From Actinomadura sp. KC345 (GTDB taxonomy: Bacteria; Actinomycetota; Actinomycetes; Streptosporangiales; Streptosporangiaceae): a stretch of DNA of 64,000 bases. Numbering within the stretch: position 1 is the stretch's first letter; every line of letters starts with the position of its first letter. Shown here one piece after another: positions 1-8,174 of this stretch. The DNA lies in contig NZ_SMKH01000007.1 in NCBI RefSeq assembly GCF_004348515.1, positions 1 through 64,000 on the forward strand, written 5' to 3'. The translations under genes and the position numbers were made by a program. The notes beneath the pieces are model-generated. The model had not been told where the DNA came from and searched no databases. It worked only from the letters and a program-made list of their open reading frames with translations.

Positions 1-70
1 CGTAGACGCCACCCGCGCACGCTACATCGACGTCTACGAACGCCTCACCGGCCGCCCCTGGACCTCCTGA
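1..70 (+). CDS. purC: Phosphoribosylaminoimidazole-succinocarboxamide synthase, C-terminal end (partial)
   Basis: The window opens inside a gene read in the frame starting at base 2 and ending in TGA at 68-70. Only 22 residues are visible. They contain RYIDVYERLTGRPW, which looks like the conserved C-terminal tail of SAICAR synthetase (PurC), the enzyme that joins aspartate to CAIR in purine synthesis. The assignment rests on this tail alone, so it is moderate. The stop is followed after 9 bases by the next start, and the stop region itself carries the GGAG ribosome binding site of that next gene, so the two are probably cotranscribed. Confidence 0.6.
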   Translation, partial: VDATRARYIDVYERLTGRPWTS

Positions 71-79
71 GGAGCCCCC

Positions 80-445
80 ATGGCCGCATCACCCCGGATC
101 ACCCACATCTCTTGGGGCCGCATGGAAGTCGAGGGCCTGGCCCCCGGCAAGGATTTCAAGCTCTTCCCCGGCGGCGGCCGCCCCTGGGACTGGTCCGAGC
201 ACGGCACCCGGCACTCCCCCGGCATCCAGCCCGCCGACGTCCGGGAACTCCTCGACCACGGCAGCACGGTGATCGTGCTGAGCCGCGGCATGGAACTGCG
301 CCTCCAGACCATGCCCGAGACCCTGGAGCTCTTGGCAGACCACGAAGTCGCCGTGCACGTGGAGGAGACGACCGCAGCCGTAGCCCTCTACAACACCCTC
401 GCCGAGACCACCCCTGTAGGCGGCCTCTTCCACTCGACCTGCTGA
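80..445 (+). CDS. Mth938-like domain protein (AAMDC/DUF498 type)
   Basis: A 121-residue protein that matches the small Mth938-like fold family by the pattern ISWGRMEVEG near the N-terminus, then KLFPGGGRPWDW and a late segment in which a lone secondary-structure unit reads VIVLSRGMELRLQTMPET. Members are single-domain cytosolic proteins of unclear biochemical role, related to human AAMDC and the NDUFAF3 group. The ATG at 80 is preceded by TGAGGAG at a good distance. It follows the purC end by 9 bases and is probably in the same transcript. No catalytic motif is visible and I assign no reaction. Confidence 0.75.
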   Translation: MAASPRITHISWGRMEVEGLAPGKDFKLFPGGGRPWDWSEHGTRHSPGIQPADVRELLDHGSTVIVLSRGMELRLQTMPETLELLADHEVAVHVEETTAAVALYNTLAETTPVGGLFHSTC

Positions 446-467
446 CCCCCGTCCGAGCAGCGGGACG

Positions 468-857
468 TCAGAAGGACGAACGGTCTCCGCTCGGCACGAT
501 CTCCCGGCCCAGGGGCGCCAGTGACACCGGGATCAGCTTGAAGTTGGCGATGCCGAACGGGATGCCGATGATCGTGATGCAGAGCAGGGTCCCGGTGAAC
601 AGATGTCCGAGGGCGAGCCACCACCCGGCGACGATGATCCAGATGACGTTTCCCAGGAGGGAGCCCGCGCCCGCGTCCCTTCTCGGGACGGTCGTCCGGC
701 CGAACGGCCACAGCGCGAATCCCGCGATGCGGAACGAGGCGATGCCGAACGGGATCGTGATGATGAGGATGCAGCACACGATCCCGGCGAGCACGTAGCT
801 CACGGCCAGCCAGAATCCCGCCAGCACCAGCCACAGTAGGTTCAACAGCGTCCGCAC
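468..857 (-). CDS. yccF: YccF domain membrane protein
   Basis: A 129-residue membrane protein made of two copies of the YccF domain (about residues 3-50 and 70-120). Each copy has a hydrophobic helix followed by the signature IPFGIAxF (TIPFGIASF and GIPFGIANF) and then a PFGR or PLGR turn. The family is inner-membrane and of unknown function. The start is GTG at 857 with GGGAGGCC just upstream on the minus strand. It is convergent with the Mth938-like gene, with only 22 bases between the two stops. No operon partner is seen. Confidence 0.85.
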   Translation of the reverse strand: MRTLLNLLWLVLAGFWLAVSYVLAGIVCCILIITIPFGIASFRIAGFALWPFGRTTVPRRDAGAGSLLGNVIWIIVAGWWLALGHLFTGTLLCITIIGIPFGIANFKLIPVSLAPLGREIVPSGDRSSF

Positions 858-942
858 GAAGGCCTCCCGCCGCCCAGAATAGATCGTTCGGGCGAGGCGC
901 GTGGGACGCCGGCGGTCGGGTCATGCGGTCCGGCCGACGGTT

Positions 943-1257
943 TCAGAAGTGGCCGTCGAGGTCGGCGAGGAGGAGGCGCTTGGGCTTCGCGCCGACGATC
1001 TGCCGGACGACTTCACCGTCCCGGTAGAGGTTGAGCGTGGGGAACCCCATGACGCCGTACCGCGCCACGATCTCCGGGTGGTCGTCGCCGTTGAGCTTCG
1101 CGACCGTCAGCCGGTCGCCGTGCTCGGCCTCGATCTGCTCAAGGATCGGCGCGATCATCTTGCAGGGAGGGCACCAGTCCGCCCAGAATTCGACCAGTAC
1201 CGGCTTGTCGGCGTTGAGGACCTGCTCGTCGAAGTTCTCGGTCGTCAGCGTGATCAT
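943..1257 (-). CDS. trxA: Thioredoxin
   Basis: A 104-residue protein with the thioredoxin fold: FWADWCPPCKM with redox cysteines 29 and 32, and the cis-proline loop GFPTLN (Pro73). The active site is WCPPC rather than the usual WCGPC, which occurs in some actinobacterial thioredoxins and would be expected to shift redox potential. It should act as a cytosolic disulfide reductase. The ATG at 1257 has a strong GGAGGGGA site. The start lies inside the 3' end of the merR frame, so the two genes overlap by 119 bases and are surely cotranscribed from the MerR-type promoter near 1670. This suggests a redox- or metal-stress thioredoxin. Confidence 0.92.
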   Translation of the reverse strand: MITLTTENFDEQVLNADKPVLVEFWADWCPPCKMIAPILEQIEAEHGDRLTVAKLNGDDHPEIVARYGVMGFPTLNLYRDGEVVRQIVGAKPKRLLLADLDGHF

Positions 1258-1633
1258 TCGTCCCCTCCGGTGACAGCACGCAGCCCGGACAGGCCCGCGC
1301 GAGTTGACCGGCCACGTCGGCGCGACGGCGGATCAGGGTGCGTATCTCGGTGTCGATCTCGGCGAGCCTGCGCTGGTAGACCGCGACCGATTCCGGGCAT
1401 GCGGCGCCGTCCTCGTGTCCCGCGCGCAGGCAGTCGACGAACGGGCGGGCGTCCTCCAGCGTGAACCCGGTCGCCAGCAGGGAACGGATCTCCGCGACGA
1501 GCCGCAGGTCGGACTCCTCGTACTGCCGGTAGCCGTTTGCCGCGCGCCGCGCCGGAAGGAGACCCTGCTCCTCGTAGTAGCGCAGCGTGCGGGTACTCAC
1601 CCCCGCCCGTGCGGCCAGTTCGCCGATCCGCAT
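1139..1633 (-). CDS. MerR family regulator with four cysteines, overlapping trxA
   Basis: A 164-residue MerR-type regulator. The winged helix starts at residue 2 (IGELAARAGVSTRTLRYYEE) and is followed by a dimerisation helix. Cysteines lie at 68, 79, 115 and 118, the last two as ACPGC, a plausible metal or redox sensor. The ATG at 1633 has GAGGAGGAG upstream; the open frame continues further 5' but without family similarity. The last 40 or so residues, from base 1257 down to 1139, are read out of frame through trxA and look unlike MerR. Most likely the domain ends near residue 124 and the remainder is a neutral overlap. It probably regulates itself and trxA. Confidence 0.85.
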   Translation of the reverse strand: MRIGELAARAGVSTRTLRYYEEQGLLPARRAANGYRQYEESDLRLVAEIRSLLATGFTLEDARPFVDCLRAGHEDGAACPESVAVYQRRLAEIDTEIRTLIRRRADVAGQLARACPGCVLSPEGTNDHADDRELRRAGPQRRQAGTGRILGGLVPSLQDDRADP

Positions 1634-1664
1634 CCGGCTCCTCCTCGCTCCGCGGCCGCTTGCG

Positions 1665-1696
1665 ACGCTATCCCTTGACACCGGCGTGAAGGTCAA
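1665..1696 (-). promoter_or_regulatory. MerR-type promoter and operator of merR-trxA
   Basis: On the minus strand, TTGACC (1696-1691) and TAGCGT (1670-1665) are separated by exactly 20 bases, the elongated spacer typical of MerR-controlled promoters. The spacer itself (1671-1690, plus one flanking base) is an imperfect dyad, CCTTGACACC facing GGCGTGAAGG, with 8 of 10 positions matching. This is what an untwisting MerR activator would need. Confidence 0.7.
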
Positions 1697-1712
1697 GCCC
1701 GCCGCCGGACGG

Positions 1713-2753
1713 CTACGCGGGCGGTTGCGGGGGCGCGGCACCGAAGGGGCGTCCGGCAAGGTGGGTGACGAGCTGGGCGGCAGGGGTTTCCGTGGCCGAC
1801 CGGTAGGACTCGCCTGCCCACAGGTTGACGCCCTCCGGGTCGCCCTGGGCCGCCGACGCCTTGCGCAGCGGCGCGGTGACGTAGTGGACGTCGGGGTAAG
1901 CGGCCGGGGCGTGCGCAGAGTGCTCGGTGAGGAAGCGGTTGACCAGGCCGCGGGCGGGTCGTCCGCTGAACGCCCTGGTCATCGCGGTCGAGGTGAAGCG
2001 GGGGTCGGCCAGCGCCGCCTTGTGGACGGGGCTCGCGCCGCTCTCGGGGCAGCGGACGAACGCCGTACCGATCTGGGCGGCGACGGCGCCCAGATCCAGG
2101 ATCTCGGCGACGCCGGACGCGGTGGCGAGGCCGCCGGCGGCGATCAGCGGTTGCGCGGTGACGGCGCGGACGTCCCGGAGCAGGCGGCGCAGCGGCACGG
2201 GCTCGTCGACCGTGTCGGCGAACGAGCCGCGATGCCCGCCGGCCTCGGACCCCTGCACGCAGAGCGCGTCGGCGGCGGACGCCCGGCGCGCCTCGCCGGC
2301 GGTGGTCACGGTGACGATCACGACGGTGCCGCGCTCCTGGAAGGCGCGGATGACGCCGTCGCCGGGGCAGCCGAAGGTGAAGCTCACGAAGGGCGGCGGG
2401 TCGGCCAGGAGGTCGGTGATCTTGGCGTCGAAGGCGTCGTCGCGGGCGGACGGGACGCCCACGGGGACGCCGAGGCGTTCGGCTTCGGGGGCCAGGCGGT
2501 CGCGGTAGGCGGCGACGGCGGCCGGGTCGATGTCGTCCAGCGACGGCATGAAGAGGTTCATCCCGAACGGGCGCGACGTCAGCCGCCGCGTCGCGGCGAT
2601 GTCGGCGCGCATGGCCTCGACGGTCTTGTAGCCGGCGGCGAGGAAGCCGAGGCCGCCCGCGTCCGACACGGCGGCGGCCAGCTCCGGCGTGGAGGGCCCG
2701 CCCGCCATCGGCGCCTGCACGATCGGGAGTTCAGGCCACATGGCGCTGCTCAC
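1713..2753 (-). CDS. Nitronate monooxygenase (2-nitropropane dioxygenase family)
   Basis: A 346-residue FMN-dependent TIM-barrel enzyme. The N-terminus has PIVQAPMAGGPSTPELAAAV, the flavin-binding start of the family; GSEAGGHRG carries the catalytic-base histidine; and PLIAAGGLATASGVAEILDLGA is the phosphate-binding region, followed by GTAFVRCPESGA. It should oxidise alkyl nitronates or propionate-3-nitronate. The frame allows GTG at 2753 or ATG at 2741; the family sequence fits either. It is transcribed divergently from the hydroxyacid dehydrogenase at 2817, with a 63-base gap. No substrate partner is adjacent. Confidence 0.88.
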   Translation of the reverse strand: MSSAMWPELPIVQAPMAGGPSTPELAAAVSDAGGLGFLAAGYKTVEAMRADIAATRRLTSRPFGMNLFMPSLDDIDPAAVAAYRDRLAPEAERLGVPVGVPSARDDAFDAKITDLLADPPPFVSFTFGCPGDGVIRAFQERGTVVIVTVTTAGEARRASAADALCVQGSEAGGHRGSFADTVDEPVPLRRLLRDVRAVTAQPLIAAGGLATASGVAEILDLGAVAAQIGTAFVRCPESGASPVHKAALADPRFTSTAMTRAFSGRPARGLVNRFLTEHSAHAPAAYPDVHYVTAPLRKASAAQGDPEGVNLWAGESYRSATETPAAQLVTHLAGRPFGAAPPQPPA

Positions 2754-2816
2754 CGGGGGTCACCATCGGCTCCGTCATGGTCGGCACGATAATCCAGTGA
2801 ACGGAAAGGGGACGGC

Positions 2817-3725
2817 ATGCGGGTGTTGCTGCACTACGACATGGACCATGAGGAGGCCGGCCTGGACATCGTGAGCTGTTCGGAGCAGGACGACGAACGG
2901 TTCGCGGAGCTGCTCCCGGACACCGAGGTCCTCTGGCATGTGCTGCGTCCCCTCACCGCCGAGGACATGGACCGGGCGCCGAAGCTGCGGCTGGTCCAGA
3001 AGCTCGGCACGGGCGTGAACACGATCGATCTGGGCGCCGCCGAGGAGCGCGGGATCGCGGTGGCGAACATGCCCGGCCAGAACGCGCAGGCCGTCGCGGA
3101 GACGAGCCTGCTGCTGATGCTGGCGGCGTTGCGGAGGGTCGTCCCGTTCGACGCGCGGACGCGGCGCGGCGAGGGTTGGCCCGCCGACCGCTCGCTGGTC
3201 GGCGGGGAGCTGGCGGGACGGACGGTCGGCCTCCTCGGCGGCGGCCGGATCGCGGGGCTGCTGCGCGGGATGCTGGAGGCGGTCGGCGCGACCGTGCGGT
3301 ACACGTCCCGGACCGCGCGGCCCGGCGACCCCGCCTGGCGGGAGCTGGACGCGCTGCTGCGGGAGAGCGACATCGTGTCGGTGCACGTCCCGCTGACGGA
3401 CGAGACCCACCACCTGCTCGACGCGGAGCGGCTCGCGCTGCTCCCGGAGGGCGCGATCGTGGTGAACACGGCGCGCGGCGCGGTCATCGACGAGTCGGCG
3501 CTGGTGGCGGCGCTGGAGTCGGGGCGCCTGGGCGGCGCGGGGCTGGACGTCTTCGAGGAGGAGCCGGTGGACGCGGGCAACCCGCTGCTCGCCCTCGACA
3601 GCGTCGCGGTGATGCCGCACGTGGCGTGGCTGACCGGCGAGACCTGGGACCGGTACTTCGCGGTCGCGGCGGAGAACTGCCGCCGCCTCATGCGCGGCGA
3701 CGACCTCCTCCACCGCGTCGTCTAA
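2817..3725 (+). CDS. D-2-hydroxyacid dehydrogenase, NAD-binding
   Basis: A 302-residue member of the phosphoglycerate-dehydrogenase-like family. The NAD site is GLLGGGRIAG at about residue 142. The catalytic Arg lies in VNTARGAVID, the Glu in LDVFEEEP and the His in VMPHVAW, so the Arg-Glu-His triad is complete. It would interconvert a 2-keto acid and a D-2-hydroxy acid in the cytosol; the substrate cannot be read from the sequence. Its ATG is preceded by GGAAAGGGG. It converges on the alcohol dehydrogenase at 3737 with 11 bases between stops. Confidence 0.88.
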   Translation: MRVLLHYDMDHEEAGLDIVSCSEQDDERFAELLPDTEVLWHVLRPLTAEDMDRAPKLRLVQKLGTGVNTIDLGAAEERGIAVANMPGQNAQAVAETSLLLMLAALRRVVPFDARTRRGEGWPADRSLVGGELAGRTVGLLGGGRIAGLLRGMLEAVGATVRYTSRTARPGDPAWRELDALLRESDIVSVHVPLTDETHHLLDAERLALLPEGAIVVNTARGAVIDESALVAALESGRLGGAGLDVFEEEPVDAGNPLLALDSVAVMPHVAWLTGETWDRYFAVAAENCRRLMRGDDLLHRVV

Positions 3726-3736
3726 GGGCGCGGCGT

Positions 3737-4831
3737 CTACGGGATCAGCACCGGTTTGACGACCTTGCCGGACTGGGTGTCCGCCTCCGCCTGGTTGATC
3801 TGGTCGAGCGGATAGGACGTGATCAGCCGGTCGAAGGGGAACCGGCCCTGCCGCCACAGCTCGATCATCCTCGGGATGAACGTCTGCGGGACGGCGTCGC
3901 CCTCGATGATGCCCTTGACCGTCCGCCCCATGAGCAGGAGGTTCGCGTCGAGCGTGTACTCGGCGGCGCCGACGCCGACGAGCCCGCAGACGCCGGTGGT
4001 GCGCAGGGACGCGACGGCCGTCGCGACGACCTCCGGGACGGCGGTGGAGTCGAACGAGTACTGGACCCCCTCGCCGCCGGAGATCGCCCGGATCTGACCG
4101 GCGATGTCGTCGTCCGCGCCGTTCAGCACGTGGGTGGCGCCGAGGTCGCGGGCCAGGTCGAGCCGCGACTCGTGCAGGTCGACGGCGACGATCGTGGTCG
4201 CGCCCGCGACGCGCGCGGCCATCACGGCGGACAGGCCGACCGCGCCCGCGCCGAAGATCGCGATGCTGTCGCCGGCGCCGACGCCGAGCGAGATCAGCAC
4301 GGACGCGGCGCCGGTCTGGACGCCGCAGCCGAGCGGTCCGAGCTGCTCGATCGGGACGTCCCGGTCCACCGGGACGACGTTGTGGACGGTGCCGATCGCG
4401 TGGCCGGCGAACGACGACTGCCCGAACCAGCGGGTGTGGACGGCCTCGCCGTCGCCGGTCGTGGCGCGCGGCGTCCCGTCGAGCGGCATGGCGAGCATGT
4501 TGAGCGCCATCATCTGCGGGCAGGCGCCGGGGACGCCCGCACGGCAGTTCTCGCAGATCCCGCACGAGTCGAACGACATGACCACATGGTCGCCCCCGGT
4601 GACGCCGGTGACGCCGGGGCCGACCGCCTCGACCACGCCGGAGCCCTCGTGGCCGAGGACGACCGGCTTGGCGACCAGGTCGCCCGGGACCCGTCCGAGC
4701 AGGTCGGTGTGGCACATGCCGGCGCCCGCGACCCGCACCAGGATCTCGCCGGGGCCGGGGTCCGCCAGGTCGAGCGGCTCGATCATGTAGGGCGCGTCTG
4801 CGGCGCGCAGCACCGCGGCGTTGGTCTGCAC
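3737..4831 (-). CDS. Zinc-dependent alcohol dehydrogenase (aryl/alkyl alcohol type)
   Basis: A 364-residue medium-chain dehydrogenase. Catalytic zinc ligands are in GMCHTDLLG and VLGHEGSGVV; the structural zinc loop reads CGICENCRAGVPGAC; the Rossmann motif is IFGAGAVGLSA. It resembles benzyl alcohol or other NAD-dependent class III-like alcohol dehydrogenases. Start GTG at 4831 with GAGGAGAAG upstream. It lies 52 bases downstream of the P450 gene on the same strand, which suggests a P450 hydroxylation followed by alcohol oxidation within one operon. Confidence 0.88.
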   Translation of the reverse strand: MQTNAAVLRAADAPYMIEPLDLADPGPGEILVRVAGAGMCHTDLLGRVPGDLVAKPVVLGHEGSGVVEAVGPGVTGVTGGDHVVMSFDSCGICENCRAGVPGACPQMMALNMLAMPLDGTPRATTGDGEAVHTRWFGQSSFAGHAIGTVHNVVPVDRDVPIEQLGPLGCGVQTGAASVLISLGVGAGDSIAIFGAGAVGLSAVMAARVAGATTIVAVDLHESRLDLARDLGATHVLNGADDDIAGQIRAISGGEGVQYSFDSTAVPEVVATAVASLRTTGVCGLVGVGAAEYTLDANLLLMGRTVKGIIEGDAVPQTFIPRMIELWRQGRFPFDRLITSYPLDQINQAEADTQSGKVVKPVLIP

Positions 4832-4883
4832 CGGCTTCTCCTCAATCCAGGTGTTCCAGGGCGTCGGCGGGTCCGGGGCCCGG

Positions 4884-6155
4884 TCAGGTCAGGGAGTAGC
4901 GGATCGGCAGGCGCTTGAGGCCGCCGACGAACGTGGTGGCGGTGTTCTCCGGTGTCCCGGCGAGCTCGACCGAGCCGAGCCGGGGCAGCAGTTCCTCGAA
5001 GAACGCGCGGACCTCGATGCGCGCCAGCGCCGCGCCCAGGCAGTAGTGGACGCCGAAGCCGAACGCCAGGTGCTTGTTCGGGTCGCGTCCGACGTCGAAC
5101 CCGAACGGGTCGTCGAAGACGTCCTCGTCGCGGTTGGCCGACGGGTAGGACAGCAGCACCGCGTCGCCCTCGCGGATCGTGACGCCGCGCAGCTCGTAGT
5201 CCTCGGTGGCGGTGCGCATGAACTCCTTGACGGGCGTGACCCAGCGGATCATCTCGTCCACGGCGAACGGCATCAGCTCCGGCTTCGCGCGGAGCCGGTC
5301 GAGCTGGCCGGGGTGCTCGATGAGGGCGCGCAGGCCGCCGGAGATCGTCGCGCTGGTCGTGTCGTGCCCGGCGGTCGCGATGATGACGTAGTAGGAGGCC
5401 GTGTCGAAGTCGTTCAGCGGCTCGCCGACCCCACCCATTACGCCACCCGAACCCACCTTGGCGTTGGCGATCGCGGACGCGAGGTCGTCGGTGGGGTTCT
5501 TGCGGCGCGACTCCGTCAGCTCCTGGAAGTAGGCGAAGAAGTCGAGCAGGACCTGGAGCTTCTCCTCGTTGGTCGCGCCGCGCTGGAACTCGTCGTCATC
5601 GCCGCCGAACAGCTCCTGGGTGAGCTTCAGCATGCGGTCGAAGTCGCTCTCGGGAAGGCCGAGCAGCGAGAGGATCACGTAGAGGGGGAAGTGGACGGCG
5701 ACCTCCTGCGCGAAGTCGCATTCGCCGCCGAGATCGACCATCCGGTCGACGTACCGCTTCGCCAGCTCCTTGACGCGCGGTTCGAGGGCCCGCATCGCGC
5801 GGGGCCGGAACCAGTCGGCGCCGATCGCCCGGATGACCCGGTGGTCGGGATCGTCCATGTGGATCAGCGTGCGCAGCGCGATGCCCTGCTCGGCCCGCTG
5901 CCGGTTCAGCTCGTCGAACTCCGCGGTCCCGAGCAGCGGTCGCGGTGCGTTGAGGAACCTCTCGTGGTTGCGCTCGATCTCCAGGACGTCCTCGTGCTTG
6001 GTGATCGCCCAGAAGGGGGTGTAGTCGGGAGCGGCCACAGGGTGCACCGGCGACTCGCGGCGCAGCAGCGCGAGCGACTCGTGCAGGCGGCGGTCGTCGG
6101 CGTAGGCCTTCGGGTCGGCGAGGGCAAGGCCCGCCTCGTTCACGGTCAGCGGCAT
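4884..6155 (-). CDS. Cytochrome P450
   Basis: A 423-residue bacterial class I P450. The I-helix is ATAGHDTTSATISG, the K-helix ExxR motif is EMIRWV, and the haem-binding loop is FGFGVHYCLG with Cys372. No membrane anchor is present, so it is cytosolic and needs ferredoxin partners, which are not encoded nearby. The sequence style resembles the CYP108/CYP125/CYP142-like groups that act on terpenes, alkyl chains or steroids; I cannot place it more closely. Upstream lies a perfect 7-bp-arm dyad at 6196-6214, probably the operator of this P450-dehydrogenase operon. Confidence 0.93.
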   Translation of the reverse strand: MPLTVNEAGLALADPKAYADDRRLHESLALLRRESPVHPVAAPDYTPFWAITKHEDVLEIERNHERFLNAPRPLLGTAEFDELNRQRAEQGIALRTLIHMDDPDHRVIRAIGADWFRPRAMRALEPRVKELAKRYVDRMVDLGGECDFAQEVAVHFPLYVILSLLGLPESDFDRMLKLTQELFGGDDDEFQRGATNEEKLQVLLDFFAYFQELTESRRKNPTDDLASAIANAKVGSGGVMGGVGEPLNDFDTASYYVIIATAGHDTTSATISGGLRALIEHPGQLDRLRAKPELMPFAVDEMIRWVTPVKEFMRTATEDYELRGVTIREGDAVLLSYPSANRDEDVFDDPFGFDVGRDPNKHLAFGFGVHYCLGAALARIEVRAFFEELLPRLGSVELAGTPENTATTFVGGLKRLPIRYSLT

Positions 6156-6195
6156 CGCTGGGGCTCCTCCGTCACGCGTCCCCAGGAACCTACGG

Positions 6196-6214
6196 GACCG
6201 AATTTAGTTCGGTC
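6196..6214. promoter_or_regulatory. Palindromic operator upstream of the P450 operon
   Basis: GACCGAA, five bases (TTTAG), then TTCGGTC: a perfect 7-bp inverted repeat 41 bases upstream of the P450 start. Size and spacing suit a TetR-family repressor. No regulator gene is adjacent, so the cognate protein is unknown. Confidence 0.5.
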
Positions 6215-6247
6215 AACGACCCACGAACGTCGACCGGGTCGCCATCT

Positions 6248-6311
6248 CGTTGACTTGCGGCGTGTCGTTGTTTTCGACGCGCTTATAACAACAACACGCC
6301 GCAAGTCAACG
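6248..6311. repeat. 64-bp palindromic element, copy 1
   Basis: Two 25-base arms (6248-6272 and 6287-6311) pair at 24 of 25 positions around a 14-base loop. The arm begins CGTTGACTTGCGGCG. It lies 12 bases beyond the stop of the acyl-CoA dehydrogenase gene. Copies 2 (23579) and 3 (53016) have the same total length and the same position after a stop codon. Confidence 0.9.
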
Positions 6312-6323
6312 CACCCCGGTGGA

Positions 6324-8084
6324 CTAGCTGGCGATGAAGGCGCCGTCCATGAGGTCTTTGAAGCGCTCTAGGTCCGCCGCCGGGGTGTCTATGCCGCGCA
6401 GCGGGCCGGTGCCCGCTAGATGGGTCCGGGCGTAGAGGCGCGCGACGAGCGCCTTGCGATCGGCGCCCGAATCCGCACGCTCCCATCCGGCCTGTTCCAG
6501 CAGCAGGGCCGCCGCGTAGACGTCGGCCATGTACTGGGCCAGCGGGTAGAGCCTCGCTTCGGCGACGGTCCTGTCCAGGCCGCGCCACGCTTCTATGGCC
6601 TGCCGGAGATGCCCGATGCGCTCGCTCACCAGGCCGGCCGTGGCGTCGTCGCCCGCGGGAGCCCGCCGGACGGCCTCGGTGAGCCGGTCGAGGAACGGCT
6701 CGTGCGCGTCCTGCCGCTCGATGGCGCGGCGCACGTCCAGGCACAGGACGTTGTCGCCGCCCTCCCAGATGGGGTTGACCTGCGCGTCCCGGAGGATCCG
6801 CGCGACCGGCCACTGCTCGATGTAGCCGTTCCCGCCGTGGATCTCGATGGCGTCGCTCGCGGCCGTCACGCCCAGCCGCGCCGCCCTCAGCTTGATCAGT
6901 GCCGCGCCGACGCGCAGCCGCGGACGTCCCAGATAGCCGTCGAACACGAGCGCCTGGGCGGCCTCGGTCTCCACGATCAGTTCGGCGAGCTTCCTGCGCA
7001 TCAGCGGATGCTCGGCCAGCGGGGCGCCGAACGCCTCGCGCGCCGTCGCGTAGCAGAGCGACTCGACCAGCGCCCGCCGCGCGCACCCGAGGCCCATCAT
7101 CGAGATGCCGAGGCGGGCGCCGTTCGTCAGCTCCATCATCCGGGCGAGGCCCCTGCCGTCGCCGCCCTGTCCGGCGCTCGACGACGGGGCCAGCAGGAAC
7201 GCCTCCGCGTCGGTGAACTCGATCTCCGCCGACGCCACGGACCGGGTGCCGAGCTTGTCCTTGAGCCGCCGGATCCTGACTCCGTTGCGCGTCCCGTCAC
7301 GCCGCTCCTTGAGGACGAGGAACGGCGCGATCCCCCGCACCCCGTCGGCGGCGCCCTCCGACTTGGCCAGCACCACGAACGCCGACCCGTTCGCGTTGGA
7401 CGCGAACCACTTGAACCCGTTGAGCCGCCACGCATCCCCCTCCCTGGACGCGGTCGACTCCAGCGCGCCCAGGTCGGACCCGCCCGAGCGCTCGGTGAGC
7501 AGCTGCGCCGCCTCGCCGGACATCTCCCCCGCCGCGAACAGCTCCCGCACCCGCGCCTTCACGTCCTCGGGGGCGAACATCTCCGTCAGGCCCACGACCA
7601 TGTCGCCGCCGGTGCCGAGCGCGCACGCCATGCCGATGTCGGCCTGGTCCAGCAGGTAGCTCCAGGCCACGCCCATCGCGGCCGGGTCGGCGCCGTTCCG
7701 CTTCGCCTCCGCGGCGAAGTCCGGCCGTGTGAAGGACGTCGCCACGATGTCCCTCCTCGCCGCCTCGAACGACGGCGGCATGACGACCTCGCTGATGTCG
7801 CGTCCCCACCGGTCGTACTTCTCCAGCCGCGGCGGGTTCCGGTCGGTCTCCTCGGCCCGCTCCGCGACCGGGCCGCCCATCAGCGCGCCCATCTCCCGCA
7901 GCCGCGGCTCGGCCCAGCCGAACCCGTCCCCGAGGTGGCGGCGCATCAGGAACCCCAGCGTGGGATCGCAGTCGTACCAGTTGAGGCCCACGGCCCCCTG
8001 GTAGCGCTCGGTCGCGTACCGGCGGGCCTTGTCCGCGCCGCCGAACGGGAGCCGGTCGAACGGCTCGGTCAGATAGGACGCCAT
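6324..8084 (-). CDS. Acyl-CoA dehydrogenase, AidB-like
   Basis: A 586-residue flavoprotein of the acyl-CoA dehydrogenase superfamily, longer than the usual 380-400 residues and matching the AidB/FadE-like long subgroup. The FAD segment includes LLTERSGGSDLG followed by GFKWFASNANGSAFVVLAK; the C-terminal helical domain has EIHGGNGYIEQWPVARILRD and the IWEGGDNVL region where the family carries its catalytic or FAD-contacting residues. It probably oxidises a branched or unusual acyl-CoA. It is divergent from the PaaX-like regulator at 8175 (90-base gap) and ends just before the first 64-bp palindrome. Confidence 0.88.
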   Translation of the reverse strand: MASYLTEPFDRLPFGGADKARRYATERYQGAVGLNWYDCDPTLGFLMRRHLGDGFGWAEPRLREMGALMGGPVAERAEETDRNPPRLEKYDRWGRDISEVVMPPSFEAARRDIVATSFTRPDFAAEAKRNGADPAAMGVAWSYLLDQADIGMACALGTGGDMVVGLTEMFAPEDVKARVRELFAAGEMSGEAAQLLTERSGGSDLGALESTASREGDAWRLNGFKWFASNANGSAFVVLAKSEGAADGVRGIAPFLVLKERRDGTRNGVRIRRLKDKLGTRSVASAEIEFTDAEAFLLAPSSSAGQGGDGRGLARMMELTNGARLGISMMGLGCARRALVESLCYATAREAFGAPLAEHPLMRRKLAELIVETEAAQALVFDGYLGRPRLRVGAALIKLRAARLGVTAASDAIEIHGGNGYIEQWPVARILRDAQVNPIWEGGDNVLCLDVRRAIERQDAHEPFLDRLTEAVRRAPAGDDATAGLVSERIGHLRQAIEAWRGLDRTVAEARLYPLAQYMADVYAAALLLEQAGWERADSGADRKALVARLYARTHLAGTGPLRGIDTPAADLERFKDLMDGAFIAS

Positions 8085-8088
8085 ACCT

Positions 8089-8131
8089 GGGATATTACGC
8101 TTCTATTTCACATGATGGAAGACTGTAATCC
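8089..8131. promoter_or_regulatory. Candidate operator between acyl-CoA dehydrogenase and PaaX-like gene
   Basis: GGGATATTAC at 8089 faces GTAATCCC ending at 8131, an imperfect dyad in the 90-base divergent spacer. The position suggests a PaaX-like binding site controlling both genes. Spacing between arms is long (25 bases), so confidence is low. Confidence 0.3.
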
Positions 8132-8174
8132 CCTCTCGGTGCCCCTCTCGAACCCCGGTAAGGTCACAGCAGAC

